Shown piece after piece: positions 30,100 to 38,315 of a stretch of DNA of 64,000 bases (its first letter is position 1; every line of letters starts with the position of its first letter). The DNA comes from Thalassococcus profundi. Lineage in GTDB: Bacteria > Pseudomonadota > Alphaproteobacteria > Rhodobacterales > Rhodobacteraceae. The notes under the pieces are model-generated. The model ran no database searches and was not told the DNA's origin. It saw nothing but the letters and a program-made list of their open reading frames with translations. Location: NCBI RefSeq assembly GCF_003344785.1, contig NZ_QPMK01000003.1:499160-563159 (forward strand). Direction: 5' to 3'. The position numbers were made by a program, and so were the translations under genes.

Positions 30100-32258
30100 G
30101 AGCGGCGGTACTCCTTGGCGCTGCCGCCGGTGCTGAAGCCTTTCAGCGCGACGGTCAGGCCGAAATCTGTGGATGGTTCAAGGTTAGTCGATGAGGCAAA
30201 GCGGCGCGAGACCGAAAAGTTCACCTGCGCGCATTCGTTCTGGTATTCAAGCCCCAGCGCCGCCTTGGCGAAACGCCGGTCCGACAGGTCGTATTGCCAG
30301 CTTGCCTCGCCGGTCCAGTGCCGGTTGAGGTCGTAGCGGCCGTCAAAGCTCCATTCCGACACGCTGCCCTGCCGGTTCTCTTCGGGGTCGTTGACCAGCA
30401 GCAGGTAGGAAGCCGAGAAATCGAACCGGTCGGCAACCCAGCCCGCCCGGGCCTCGGCCTTGGAAAAGCGCAGATCCTCCAGGTCGAGCAGCCCGCGGGT
30501 TGAAAAGTTGAGGCCCGCGGCGTTCTGGATATAGCCGGCGATCAGGTAGTCCGAGACGCGGCTGTCCATGCCCGAGGAGCGGGTGAAGTCGGGCTCGTCC
30601 TCTTCGCGCCAGACCCGGCCCAGGGTCAGCCCGGCGCTCCAGCCCGCGGGCGCGTCGCGCAGGAACCGCAGGCCCACGGCGCCGATGCGCCCGCGCTCGC
30701 GGCGATCGGCGGCGGGAAAGCGCGACAGCGACAGCAGGTTGCCCTGGTCCAGCTCCACCCCGGTGCTTTCGTCGTTGGCCTGGCCCAAGCGCTCGCCCCC
30801 GACCCAGCCCAGCTGCGCCACCGGTTCCAGCAGGTAGCGGGTGCCGCCGTACCCCTGCCGGATCAGCGGCCAGCGCAGTTCCAGCGACGCGGCGGGGGTG
30901 ATCTGGCTTACCCGCTCCGGTGTGGTGCTGTCCTGGTCGGTCCAGAAGGCATCGGCCCAGATGTAACCCTCGGCCCCGAGCCGCAGCCCGCCCGCGAGGG
31001 TCCAGCGGTTGCGCCAGCTGAGCTCTGCGGTGGTGCGGGTGACGTCGCGGCCGTCGACGATGAGGTCGTCATCCGTCCCGTCGACATCCAGGTCCGAGGG
31101 CCGGTAGTGGTTGTGCGCCACGGCGCCGATGCGGAATTCGCCGGGGATGCGCGGAAAGAAGAACCGCCGTTCGGCGCGCAGGTCGGTGATGATCGACGGC
31201 TGGCTGACGTCGGGTTCGTCGTCGCGCAGGGATTCGGAATTGGTGATCCCGGCGGACAGCAGTTCGTTCCAGCGCACCCGGCTGAGCGTGACGGTGGAAT
31301 AAAGCCGGTCGCTGTCGCCGTAGCCGTAATCGCTGAGATAGGAATCGTCGGTGGTGGATTGCAGCGAGAAGTCGAGCTTGAAGTCCCGGCCGAGGTCGAA
31401 TTCGCCTTCGGCAAAGAGATAGCCGCGCATCTCGTCCCGCAGCAGCGTGTCCCGCGACAGCGCGCCGGTGAGGGTAATGCGCCCGTTGCGGAAGGCCTGT
31501 CGGTAGCGGCCTTCGAATGTCTGTGTCACCGGTGAAAAGTACGGCGTGATCGTCACGTCGCGGTGATCGCCGATGGGGATGAAGTAGGGCACCTTGATCC
31601 CGAACCCCAACAGAGACGTCGAGCGCACCGACGGAATCAGGAAGCCGCGGGCGCGCTCCAGCGTCGGGTCGGGCAGGCGCATGTAGGGCACCCAGAAGAT
31701 GGGCACGCGGCCGACGCGCAGGCTGGCATTCTCGAAATAGAGTTGCCGTTCCTCCTGGTCGTGGACGACGCGGGACGCGCGGATCTGCCAGAGCGGGGCC
31801 TTGGTGCCGCAGACCTGGCAGGAGGTGACCGCCACGCGCGACAGCTGCGTATAGCGGCCCTCGACCCGCCGCGCCTCGACCGAGGCGAGCTGCAGCTGTT
31901 CGTCGAGCACCATCCGCGCGCCGCGCAGCAGCCCGTCCTCGAGGTCGGAGCCCAGTTCGCCGCCGTCGGCCAGCAGTACGTTGCCCTGCGGATCGGTAAC
32001 GCGCACCGGGCCGTCCAGCGACAGGCTGTCGGTGCTCTGGTCATAGACGATGCGCGTGGCGGTCAGACGCGTGCCGTCGTAGAGCGCCTCGACATTGCCT
32101 TCGGCGATCAGGCGGCTCTCGCCCTCGATCAGCACGCTGTCGGCGACCAGCAGGGCGGCATCCTCGGTCTGGGCCGCCGTGTCCTGCGCGCGCAGCGGCA
32201 GGCTGGCCAGGGCGGTCAGGATCAGGGTGGCAAGCGCCGTCCGGGACCAAGGCCGCAT
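30087..32258 (-). CDS. lptD: LPS assembly outer membrane protein LptD
   Basis: 723 residues from ATG 32258. Signal peptide (LATLILTALASLPLRAQ, cleavage about 24), then an OstA/LptA-like beta-jellyroll at about 38-130 (ADSVLIEGESRLIAEGNVEALYDG) and a long beta-barrel ending RRSCSY. Four cysteines are seen at 147, 150, 676 and 721, fitting two interdomain disulfides, though the first pair is a CxxC unlike E. coli. It inserts LPS in the outer leaflet with LptE. The start overlaps the lptG stop (TGATG). A fused 1111-residue reading across lptG is a frame artefact. Confidence 0.95.
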   Translation of the reverse strand: MRPWSRTALATLILTALASLPLRAQDTAAQTEDAALLVADSVLIEGESRLIAEGNVEALYDGTRLTATRIVYDQSTDSLSLDGPVRVTDPQGNVLLADGGELGSDLEDGLLRGARMVLDEQLQLASVEARRVEGRYTQLSRVAVTSCQVCGTKAPLWQIRASRVVHDQEERQLYFENASLRVGRVPIFWVPYMRLPDPTLERARGFLIPSVRSTSLLGFGIKVPYFIPIGDHRDVTITPYFSPVTQTFEGRYRQAFRNGRITLTGALSRDTLLRDEMRGYLFAEGEFDLGRDFKLDFSLQSTTDDSYLSDYGYGDSDRLYSTVTLSRVRWNELLSAGITNSESLRDDEPDVSQPSIITDLRAERRFFFPRIPGEFRIGAVAHNHYRPSDLDVDGTDDDLIVDGRDVTRTTAELSWRNRWTLAGGLRLGAEGYIWADAFWTDQDSTTPERVSQITPAASLELRWPLIRQGYGGTRYLLEPVAQLGWVGGERLGQANDESTGVELDQGNLLSLSRFPAADRRERGRIGAVGLRFLRDAPAGWSAGLTLGRVWREEDEPDFTRSSGMDSRVSDYLIAGYIQNAAGLNFSTRGLLDLEDLRFSKAEARAGWVADRFDFSASYLLLVNDPEENRQGSVSEWSFDGRYDLNRHWTGEASWQYDLSDRRFAKAALGLEYQNECAQVNFSVSRRFASSTNLEPSTDFGLTVALKGFSTGGSAKEYRRSCSY

Positions 32259-33352
32259 CAGCCGTCCTCCATATGCAGGATCAGCCCCAGCGCCAGCAGC
32301 AAGGACGACAGGGGCGGGACCCAGGCAGCCATGACCGGAGTGATCTGGCCGTTCTCGCCGAGGATTTGCGCGAAGTTGCGGATGTAGTAAAGCCCGAAAC
32401 CCAGCAGGATCGCCGCCAGTACCGCCACGCCGGTGCGCCCCAGCCGGCTGTGCCGCATCGTAAAGCCGGCGCCGACCAGCACCAGAGCCACAAGGAACAG
32501 CGGTCGCGCCAGTTCCATCTGCAGCCAGACCTGATGCCTGCGTGCCGAGAACCCGGCGATCTCGAGGTCCGAGATGAAGGCCGGCAGATCCCAGATCGAC
32601 ACCGACGACGGGTTGCCGAACCGGTCTCGAATGCTGTCCTGCGTCAGGGTCGAGGGAAGGCGCAGCAACCCGTAGGTCTCTGCCTGGGTTTCGGGATTGC
32701 CGCCGCTGCCCAGCGGCCAGGATTTCGCGTCGCGCAGCATCCAAGCGCCGTCGTCCAGCCGCGCCTCCGCCGCCTCGATCCGGCGGATGGGGCCGCCGCC
32801 GGGGGCATAGGCGACGAAGGTGACCTCGTAGAATTCCGTGGCCGACGGGTTGGCCCGCGAGGCGCGGATGACCGTCTGCGCGCCGCCATCGCCCTGCCGC
32901 AGCCACAGCCCGTCGGCCCCGATCGACAGCGTGCTCGCGCCGCCGTTGTCGTAGCTTTCGGCCAGGTCGCTGTAGCGCTTCGAGGTGGCGGCGACGATGG
33001 GGTTGAACATCGCCACCGACAACGCCCCGACCACCAGCGCCACGCCCACCGGCCCGATCAGCGCCGCGAGGCCGGGCCGCCCGGCCGCCCGCGTCACCAC
33101 CAGTTCGGACGACCGCGCAAGGCCCAGGAAAAGCGCGATGGCCGACAGGATCACCACCAGCGGCAGCAGCTGGTACAGCGACTGCGGCGCGTTCAGCAGG
33201 GTCAGTTGCAGAACCTGCCCGAAGCTGACCGTCTCGTCGAACATGCGCAACTGCTCGACCAGGTCCAGCAGCGCCACGAACAGGAAGAAGACGGCGAACA
33301 TGCCGAGGAACACCCACAGGAAGCGGCGGGCAAAGTAGTAGTGCAGGATCAC
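32258..33352 (-). CDS. lptG: LPS export permease LptG
   Basis: 364 residues with three N-terminal helices (about 10-120), a periplasmic jellyroll domain (about 130-270, VIRASRANPSATEFYEVTF) and three C-terminal helices (about 275-360). It pairs with LptF and the LptB ATPase to extract LPS from the inner membrane. ATGA overlap with lptF (33349-33352) and TGATG with lptD give tight stoichiometric coupling. lptB, lptA and lptC are not in this window. Confidence 0.95.
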   Translation of the reverse strand: MILHYYFARRFLWVFLGMFAVFFLFVALLDLVEQLRMFDETVSFGQVLQLTLLNAPQSLYQLLPLVVILSAIALFLGLARSSELVVTRAAGRPGLAALIGPVGVALVVGALSVAMFNPIVAATSKRYSDLAESYDNGGASTLSIGADGLWLRQGDGGAQTVIRASRANPSATEFYEVTFVAYAPGGGPIRRIEAAEARLDDGAWMLRDAKSWPLGSGGNPETQAETYGLLRLPSTLTQDSIRDRFGNPSSVSIWDLPAFISDLEIAGFSARRHQVWLQMELARPLFLVALVLVGAGFTMRHSRLGRTGVAVLAAILLGFGLYYIRNFAQILGENGQITPVMAAWVPPLSSLLLALGLILHMEDG

Positions 33353-34515
33353 GCCGCCGCCTCCCGGTCCGGGCCGCCGGAGGGCGGCGCCGCGCGGGCC
33401 GGGCGGAACGGGCGGCTGGCATGGTGCAGCATGCCGATCGCCAGGCCCAGACCGACCACCGTCGGCAGGTAGATCAGCGGCCAGAGCGCCGCGTTGCCCC
33501 GCACCGGGTCGGTCACCGCCGATTCCACCAGCTTGACCACCACCAGAAGGAAGATCGCGCCGACGATCTGCTTGCCGACGCCGAAGCGGCTGAACCCGCC
33601 GAGCATCAGCGTCGAGAACCCGATGAGCGCCGCCACCACGCTCAGGAGCGGCTGCTGGAACCTCGAATGCAGCTCTTCCAGCACCTCGCCTAGCGTGTCG
33701 TCGGCTTCTTCCGCGATGGCCGCGGGGTCGGCGATCAGTTCCCTGGTCGGGATGTCCTCGATCTTGCGGCGCTTGTTGCCCTCTGCCGCGATCAGCGAAT
33801 TCACGTTGTAGGTGAGGTCGGTGAAATTGGTGGTCGACAGCGTGTCGTCCCCGGCCTGGTAGGTCTGCGCCAGCCCGCTCTGCATCACCAGCTTGGCGCC
33901 TTCGGCGTCACTGATCAGGAAGGCGCGTTCGGCGGTGTAGCTGACCGTCCGGCCGTCCTGGCGCCTGTCCGACAGGAAGACGTCGCGCAATTCGCCCTCG
34001 GGCGTGATTTCGCGGATGTAGAATGTGACGCGGTCCGCCGGATGCAGGAACATGCCCTCGCGCAGCAGCCGCGCGCTGACCGATCCCGAGATCTCGACCT
34101 CGCGCTCGCGCAGCTGGGCGTTCGAGTCGGGCACGAGGAAATGCGTGAGCACCGTCATCATCAGCGCCGCGATCAACCCGAAAACCAGCACCGGACGGGC
34201 CAGCCGCCACGGAGAATAGCCGGTGGCCTGGACCACCGTCAGCTCGGATTCGGAGCTCAGGCGGTTTGTGACGTAGACCGCGGCGGCAAAAGCCGCCAGC
34301 GGCAGCACCAGCGCGATCACGTTGGGCAGGCTGAGCGCAGTGAACTCGAGGAACACGCCGGCGGAATGGCCGTCGGCGATCAGCCTGTCGAACAGGATCA
34401 CGGCGCGGTTCACCCAGTAGACTGACACCAGCACCAGGGCGAAAAAGCCGAACAGCACCATGAGTTGCGACAGCATGTACCTGTCGAATCTGGCCAACAC
34501 GGTCCCCCCAAACAT
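33349..34515 (-). CDS. lptF: LPS export permease LptF
   Basis: A 388-residue YjgP/YjgQ-family permease. N-terminal helices (SQLMVLFGFFALVLVSVYWVNRAVI; LPNVIALVLPLAAFAAAVYV), the conserved RLSSESELTVVQATGYSPWRLARPVL coupling region for LptB, a periplasmic domain and C-terminal helices. It is first gene of the envelope operon, divergent from pepA across about 100 bp. The start could also be GTG 34500 (VLARFDRYML), which has GGGGGG upstream; ATG 34515 has AAGG. Confidence 0.94.
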   Translation of the reverse strand: MFGGTVLARFDRYMLSQLMVLFGFFALVLVSVYWVNRAVILFDRLIADGHSAGVFLEFTALSLPNVIALVLPLAAFAAAVYVTNRLSSESELTVVQATGYSPWRLARPVLVFGLIAALMMTVLTHFLVPDSNAQLREREVEISGSVSARLLREGMFLHPADRVTFYIREITPEGELRDVFLSDRRQDGRTVSYTAERAFLISDAEGAKLVMQSGLAQTYQAGDDTLSTTNFTDLTYNVNSLIAAEGNKRRKIEDIPTRELIADPAAIAEEADDTLGEVLEELHSRFQQPLLSVVAALIGFSTLMLGGFSRFGVGKQIVGAIFLLVVVKLVESAVTDPVRGNAALWPLIYLPTVVGLGLAIGMLHHASRPFRPARAAPPSGGPDREAAA

Positions 34516-34617
34516 CGAACCTTGCCGGACCCTAGCGGATCGGGTTCACGGGGAAAAGGTGGCTCTGGCCTTTGCCGCGCGGCGCCATTACCTCTGGGGC
34601 AACAGAAAGGACCTGCC

Positions 34618-36087
34618 ATGACCGACCTGCGCCCGATCTCCTTCACCTCCGTGACCCTCGACGACCTGCCGGCGGCGGAGGGCCATGTCGCCGTCTGCGT
34701 CACGCCGGACGGCAAGCTGTCGCCCGGCGCGCGGCGGATCAACCGCCTGACCAAGGGCGCGCTGGACCGCGCGGTGCAGGGGGCCGCCTGGGAAAAACTG
34801 GGCGAGGGCGACGGGCTGAGCATCGGCTGGCCCACCGGCATGGCCGCGGAGGCGGTGCAGGTGGTGAAGCTGTCGCGCCGCCCTGCGGTGGAAGAGGCGC
34901 GCAAGGCGGGCGCGATGCTGGCGCGGCGCGCGGGGACCTCGGCGCTGCTGGTGCTGGCCGAAAGCACCCAGCGGGCCGAGGAGATGGCGCTGGGGCTGGC
35001 GCTGCGCGGCTACCGCTTCACCGATCACAAGACCGACAAGGGCGACACGCCCGCCGCGGCTGTGTTCCACTGCGCGAAGCCCGAAGAGGCCGAGGCCGCG
35101 GCGCAGACATCGCTTGCGCTGGCCGAGGGCATCGTGATGACCCGCGACCTGGTGAACGAGCCGGCCAACGTGCTCTCGACCACCGAATTCGCCCGCCGGC
35201 TGGAGGGTCTGCGGGACGTCGGTGTCGAGGTCGAGGTGATCGAGGAAGACCGGCTCGAGGAATTGGGCATGCGCGCCTTCCTCGCCGTGGGCAAGGGCTC
35301 GGTCACGCCGACGAAGCTGGTGGTCATGCGCTGGAACGGCGGCGACAAGGACGCCGCCCCGCTGGCGCTGGTGGGCAAGGGCGTGGTCTTCGACACCGGC
35401 GGCATTTCCCTCAAGCCCTCTGCGGGCATGGAATCGATGACCATGGACATGGGCGGCGCCGGGGTCGTGGCGGGCACGATGCACGCGCTGGCCAGGCGCG
35501 GCGCCAAGGCCAACGTGGTGGGCCTCGTGGGGCTGGTGGAGAACATGCCCGACGCTGCCGCCATGCGCCCGGGCGACGTGCTGCGGTCGATGAAGGGCGA
35601 CACGATCGAGATCATCTCGACCGATGCCGAAGGACGCCTCGTGCTTTGCGATGTGCTCTGGTACGCGCAGGAGACCTACAAGCCCAGGGCGATGATCAAC
35701 CTCGCGACGCTGACCGGCGCCTGCATCGTGGCGCTGGGGCATGACAAGGCGGCGGTCTTCTCCAACAACGACGATTTCTGCGCGCAGTTCCTCAAGGCCG
35801 CCGAGGCCGAGCAGGAGGGCGCCTGGCGGATGCCGCTGGCCAAGCCCTATGCCGACCTCATCAAATCGCCCATCGCCGACATCAAGAATTCCGGCGGCCG
35901 GCCCGCCAGCTCGATCACCGCGGCGGAGTTCCTGCACCGCTTCGTGAAACCGGAGGTGCCGTGGATCCACCTCGACATCGCCGGGGTCGCACAGGTGCCG
36001 CGCGACCTCACGCTGTCGCCCAAGGGCGCCAGCGGCTGGGGCGTGCTGTCGCTGAACCGGCTGGTGGCGGAGCGGTTCGAAGGGTGA
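34618..36087 (+). CDS. pepA: leucyl aminopeptidase
   Basis: 489 residues, M17 family. It removes N-terminal residues from peptides in the cytosol. The two-metal site is visible in LVGKGVVFDTGGISLKP (about 256-272) and the signature STDAEGRLVLCD (about 336-347; usually NTDAEGRL, here S for N). TRDLVNEPANVLST near 177 is also conserved. GAAAGGACCTGCC precedes ATG 34618. holC follows after 4 bp; pepA-holC is a classic pair. Confidence 0.96.
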   Translation: MTDLRPISFTSVTLDDLPAAEGHVAVCVTPDGKLSPGARRINRLTKGALDRAVQGAAWEKLGEGDGLSIGWPTGMAAEAVQVVKLSRRPAVEEARKAGAMLARRAGTSALLVLAESTQRAEEMALGLALRGYRFTDHKTDKGDTPAAAVFHCAKPEEAEAAAQTSLALAEGIVMTRDLVNEPANVLSTTEFARRLEGLRDVGVEVEVIEEDRLEELGMRAFLAVGKGSVTPTKLVVMRWNGGDKDAAPLALVGKGVVFDTGGISLKPSAGMESMTMDMGGAGVVAGTMHALARRGAKANVVGLVGLVENMPDAAAMRPGDVLRSMKGDTIEIISTDAEGRLVLCDVLWYAQETYKPRAMINLATLTGACIVALGHDKAAVFSNNDDFCAQFLKAAEAEQEGAWRMPLAKPYADLIKSPIADIKNSGGRPASSITAAEFLHRFVKPEVPWIHLDIAGVAQVPRDLTLSPKGASGWGVLSLNRLVAERFEG

Positions 36088-36091
36088 CCCG

Positions 36092-36550
36092 ATGGGCGCG
36101 GCCTATTTCTACCACCTGACCCGCCGCCCGCTGGAGGCGACCTTGCCGCAGCTTCTGGACCGCGCGCGCGGTGCCGGCTGGCGGGTGGCGGTGCGCGGCA
36201 CCGACGCGGCGCGGCTCGACTGGCTGGACGAAAAGCTCTGGCTCGGTCCCGAGGACGGGTTCCTGCCGCACGGCCGGGCGGGCGGGCCGCATGATGCGGC
36301 GCAGCCGGTGTTGCTGACCGACCGTGCCGAGGCCGGCAACGATCCGGCCTGCGTCATGGCCATCGACGGCGCCGAGGTGAGTGCCGAAGAGGTCAGGCGG
36401 CTGGAACGGGTGTGCATCCTTTTCGACGGCAACGATGCGCAGGCGGTACAGGTGGCGCGCGGCCAATGGAAGGCGCTGACCGGCGCGGGCTGCTCGGCAC
36501 AATACTGGTCCGAGGAATCGGGGCGCTGGGAGAAGAAGGCGGAGGCGTGA
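36092..36550 (+). CDS. holC: DNA polymerase III subunit chi
   Basis: A 152-residue HolC. YFYHLTRRPLEATLPQLLDRARGAGWRVAVRGTDAARLDWLDEKLW covers the conserved N-terminal half, and ACVMAIDGAEVSAEEVRRLERVCILFDGNDAQAVQVARGQWK the C-terminal half. It links the clamp loader to SSB. It is translated just after pepA. The stop codon at 36548 touches the first palindrome of the hairpin cluster. Confidence 0.93.
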   Translation: MGAAYFYHLTRRPLEATLPQLLDRARGAGWRVAVRGTDAARLDWLDEKLWLGPEDGFLPHGRAGGPHDAAQPVLLTDRAEAGNDPACVMAIDGAEVSAEEVRRLERVCILFDGNDAQAVQVARGQWKALTGAGCSAQYWSEESGRWEKKAEA

Positions 36551-36671
36551 GCCGGACATCTCGAGATGTCCGGCACGTTTTTCTCGAGAAAAACGCATCT
36601 CTTGCGAAGAGGCCGGCCTGTGGTGCAGCGAAAATCTCGAGATTTTCGCACCGGTTTTCTCGAGAAAACCG
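36551..36671. repeat. cluster of four CTCGAG-core palindromes
   Basis: A perfect 24-bp palindrome with core GGACATCTCGAGATGTCC (36551-36574) starts right after the holC stop. CGTTTTTCTCGAGAAAAACG (36576-36595), a 22-bp palindrome with core AAAATCTCGAGATTTT (36628-36649) and CGGTTTTCTCGAGAAAACCG (36652-36671) follow, the last ending 8 bp from the stop of the convergent aspartic protease gene. It is related to the cluster at 4288-4400. Confidence 0.85.
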
Positions 36672-36679
36672 ATGCCGGG

Positions 36680-37261
36680 TCAGCGTTCGAGCACAAGTTT
36701 TCCGCCCGAGATCTCCAGCCGGTCGAAGCGCTGGAGATAGGACATGCCCAACAGGCTCTGCTGCATTTCGCCGGAATTCACAAAGGCGCGCACATCGCGG
36801 TCGGTGAAGGGGCCGATCGACACCCGGTCGAGCGTCACCGAGGCCGTGCGCACAAGCCCGTTGGCGGTCATCGCCTCGGACAGATAGCTCAGGTCGCGGG
36901 TGCGCAGACCGGCCTTTTCGGCATCCTCTTCGGTCAGCACCATGCCCGTGGCGCCGGTATCGACCACGAAAAACGTGGGCGCGCCGTTGATGTCGAGGGT
37001 CACGTAATAATGCCCGTCGGGCGCGCGCGGCAATTCGATCTTGCCTTCCTCGGCAAAGACCGACTGCTGCGGGCGCACGGTCTGGCGGATGTCGTCCCAA
37101 AGCCCGATGGCCGCCACGGTGCCCAGGAAGATCAGACCCCAGGCCGCCATCTGCTGAAGCTTCTTACCCAGGGATTCGCGGTTCTGCACGAAGACCCAGA
37201 ACACCAGCACCGCGCCCAAGAGCCCCAGATAGGCCAGATTTCCATATTCCATCGACGACAT
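36680..37261 (-). CDS. membrane-anchored retropepsin-like aspartic protease (TIGR02281 type)
   Basis: 193 residues. Two N-terminal membrane helices (about 8-27 and 38-57) are followed by a single-domain retroviral-type aspartic protease: FFVVDTGATGMVLT carries the catalytic Asp, with SLLGMSYLQRFDRLEI near the C-terminus. It would work as a homodimer, probably facing the periplasm. Function and substrates are unknown. marC lies 59 bp upstream on the same strand. The 3' side meets the CTCGAG palindrome cluster. Confidence 0.88.
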   Translation of the reverse strand: MSSMEYGNLAYLGLLGAVLVFWVFVQNRESLGKKLQQMAAWGLIFLGTVAAIGLWDDIRQTVRPQQSVFAEEGKIELPRAPDGHYYVTLDINGAPTFFVVDTGATGMVLTEEDAEKAGLRTRDLSYLSEAMTANGLVRTASVTLDRVSIGPFTDRDVRAFVNSGEMQQSLLGMSYLQRFDRLEISGGKLVLER

Positions 37262-37320
37262 GTGATCCCTCCTCTTCAGGGGGTATCTAGGGTGCCGGAG
37301 GCTTGCGGAAAAGGGCGGCG

Positions 37321-37941
37321 TCAGCCCACGACGCCCACCGCGCGCAGCCCGTCGAGCACGAATTGCACCGAAAGCGCCGCCAGCAGCATGCCCAGAAGCC
37401 GGGTGACCACGGTGATGCCGGTCTTGCCGAGGGCGCGTTCGATCACGCCCGCCATCAGGAAGAACGCGAGTGCGATCAACAGCACGCCCACCATCGTCCC
37501 CAGCACCGACACGATGCCGGTCGCGTCATCGGCCTGGCCCATCAGCAGGATCACCGAGGTGATCGCGCCCGGACCCGCCAACAGCGGGATCGCCAGCGGG
37601 AAGACGGAGGGATCGGGAAAGTCCTCTTCGGCCTCCGCGGTGTTCTCGCGCCGCCTGGTGCGCCGTTCGAAGAGCATGTCGAGCGCCGTCAGGAACAGCA
37701 GGATGCCACCTGCGATACGGAAGGCTGGCATGGAGATGCCGATGAAGCCCAGCACCTGTTCGCCGAAAAAGGCGAAGAGACACAGCAGCGCCGCGGCGAT
37801 GGCACAGGCACGCAGGGCCACCGCACGGCGATGGCGCGCAGTGGCGCCCGAGGTCAGCGCGATGAAGACCGGGGTAAGGCCGATCGGGTCCATCACCACG
37901 AACAACGTGACGAAGGCAGAGATCAGGAAGGCACTGTCCAT
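37321..37941 (-). CDS. MarC family integral membrane protein
   Basis: 206 residues with about six transmembrane helices and the MarC/UPF0056 signature features FVVMDPIGLTPVFIAL (about 14-29) and FPLAIPLLAGPGAITSVILL (about 112-131). A charged cytosolic loop (FERRTRRRENTAEAEEDF) separates the halves. Despite the name, the family has no proven role in multiple antibiotic resistance. It is likely cotranscribed with the downstream protease. Confidence 0.9.
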   Translation of the reverse strand: MDSAFLISAFVTLFVVMDPIGLTPVFIALTSGATARHRRAVALRACAIAAALLCLFAFFGEQVLGFIGISMPAFRIAGGILLFLTALDMLFERRTRRRENTAEAEEDFPDPSVFPLAIPLLAGPGAITSVILLMGQADDATGIVSVLGTMVGVLLIALAFFLMAGVIERALGKTGITVVTRLLGMLLAALSVQFVLDGLRAVGVVG

Positions 37942-38315
37942 GGGTCCGCTTTAGGGGGCGGCGCTCTGCGAAGCAAGAGACGTCCAGGAAAGCCGCGCGT
38001 GGCGCGGCTACGAGAGACGCTGTCTCTCGTGCTCTCTGGAGTTTATCGGCAAGATGAAGCGGGGGGTGCGACCGCGGCGGAGGGATCGCGGGGAGGGAGC
38101 AGCGTTGGTGTTTTCCGTACGGTCTTCTTGCCGCGTGCCGAAGCGGTCCGGCGAGGACAAGCGGGACACCGGTCGGATCGGCGCGTTGCATCACGTCTTG
38201 ACGCGGGAGCCGCCACCGCACCCGAACCGATGGCGCCTTCAGTGGGCAACCGTGTGGTGGTCTTTTAGCTCGTGACGCCACATGAAGCGCGGCACGGCCT
38301 TGGCCGCCGGCGGGC
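37942..38315. other. 374-bp stretch between the ABC-F gene and marC
   Basis: It holds one copy of the 72-bp repeat (37989-38060); the remaining 250 bp are GC-rich with no supportable gene or clear terminator. The region must contain the marC promoter. Confidence 0.5.
37989..38060 (+). repeat. 72-bp modular hairpin repeat, copy A
   Basis: Stem AGCCGCGC-GTG-GCGCGGCT, stem ACGAGAGAC-GCT-GTCTCTCGT, then GCTCTCTGGAGTTTATC and the tail GGCAAGATGAAGC. It is identical to copy B (40850-40921, inverted) except for the 3-nt loop of the first hairpin (GTG against CTA). Confidence 0.85.

Noticed and set aside
30087-33422. 1111-residue LptG-LptD fusion
   Set aside because: The part before MRPWSRTALATL is out of frame with LptG. 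The two proteins are separate and overlap as TGATG.
36551-36671. CRISPR array
   Set aside because: The units are individually symmetric with different arms and lengths, there are no spacers of constant size, and no cas genes are nearby.
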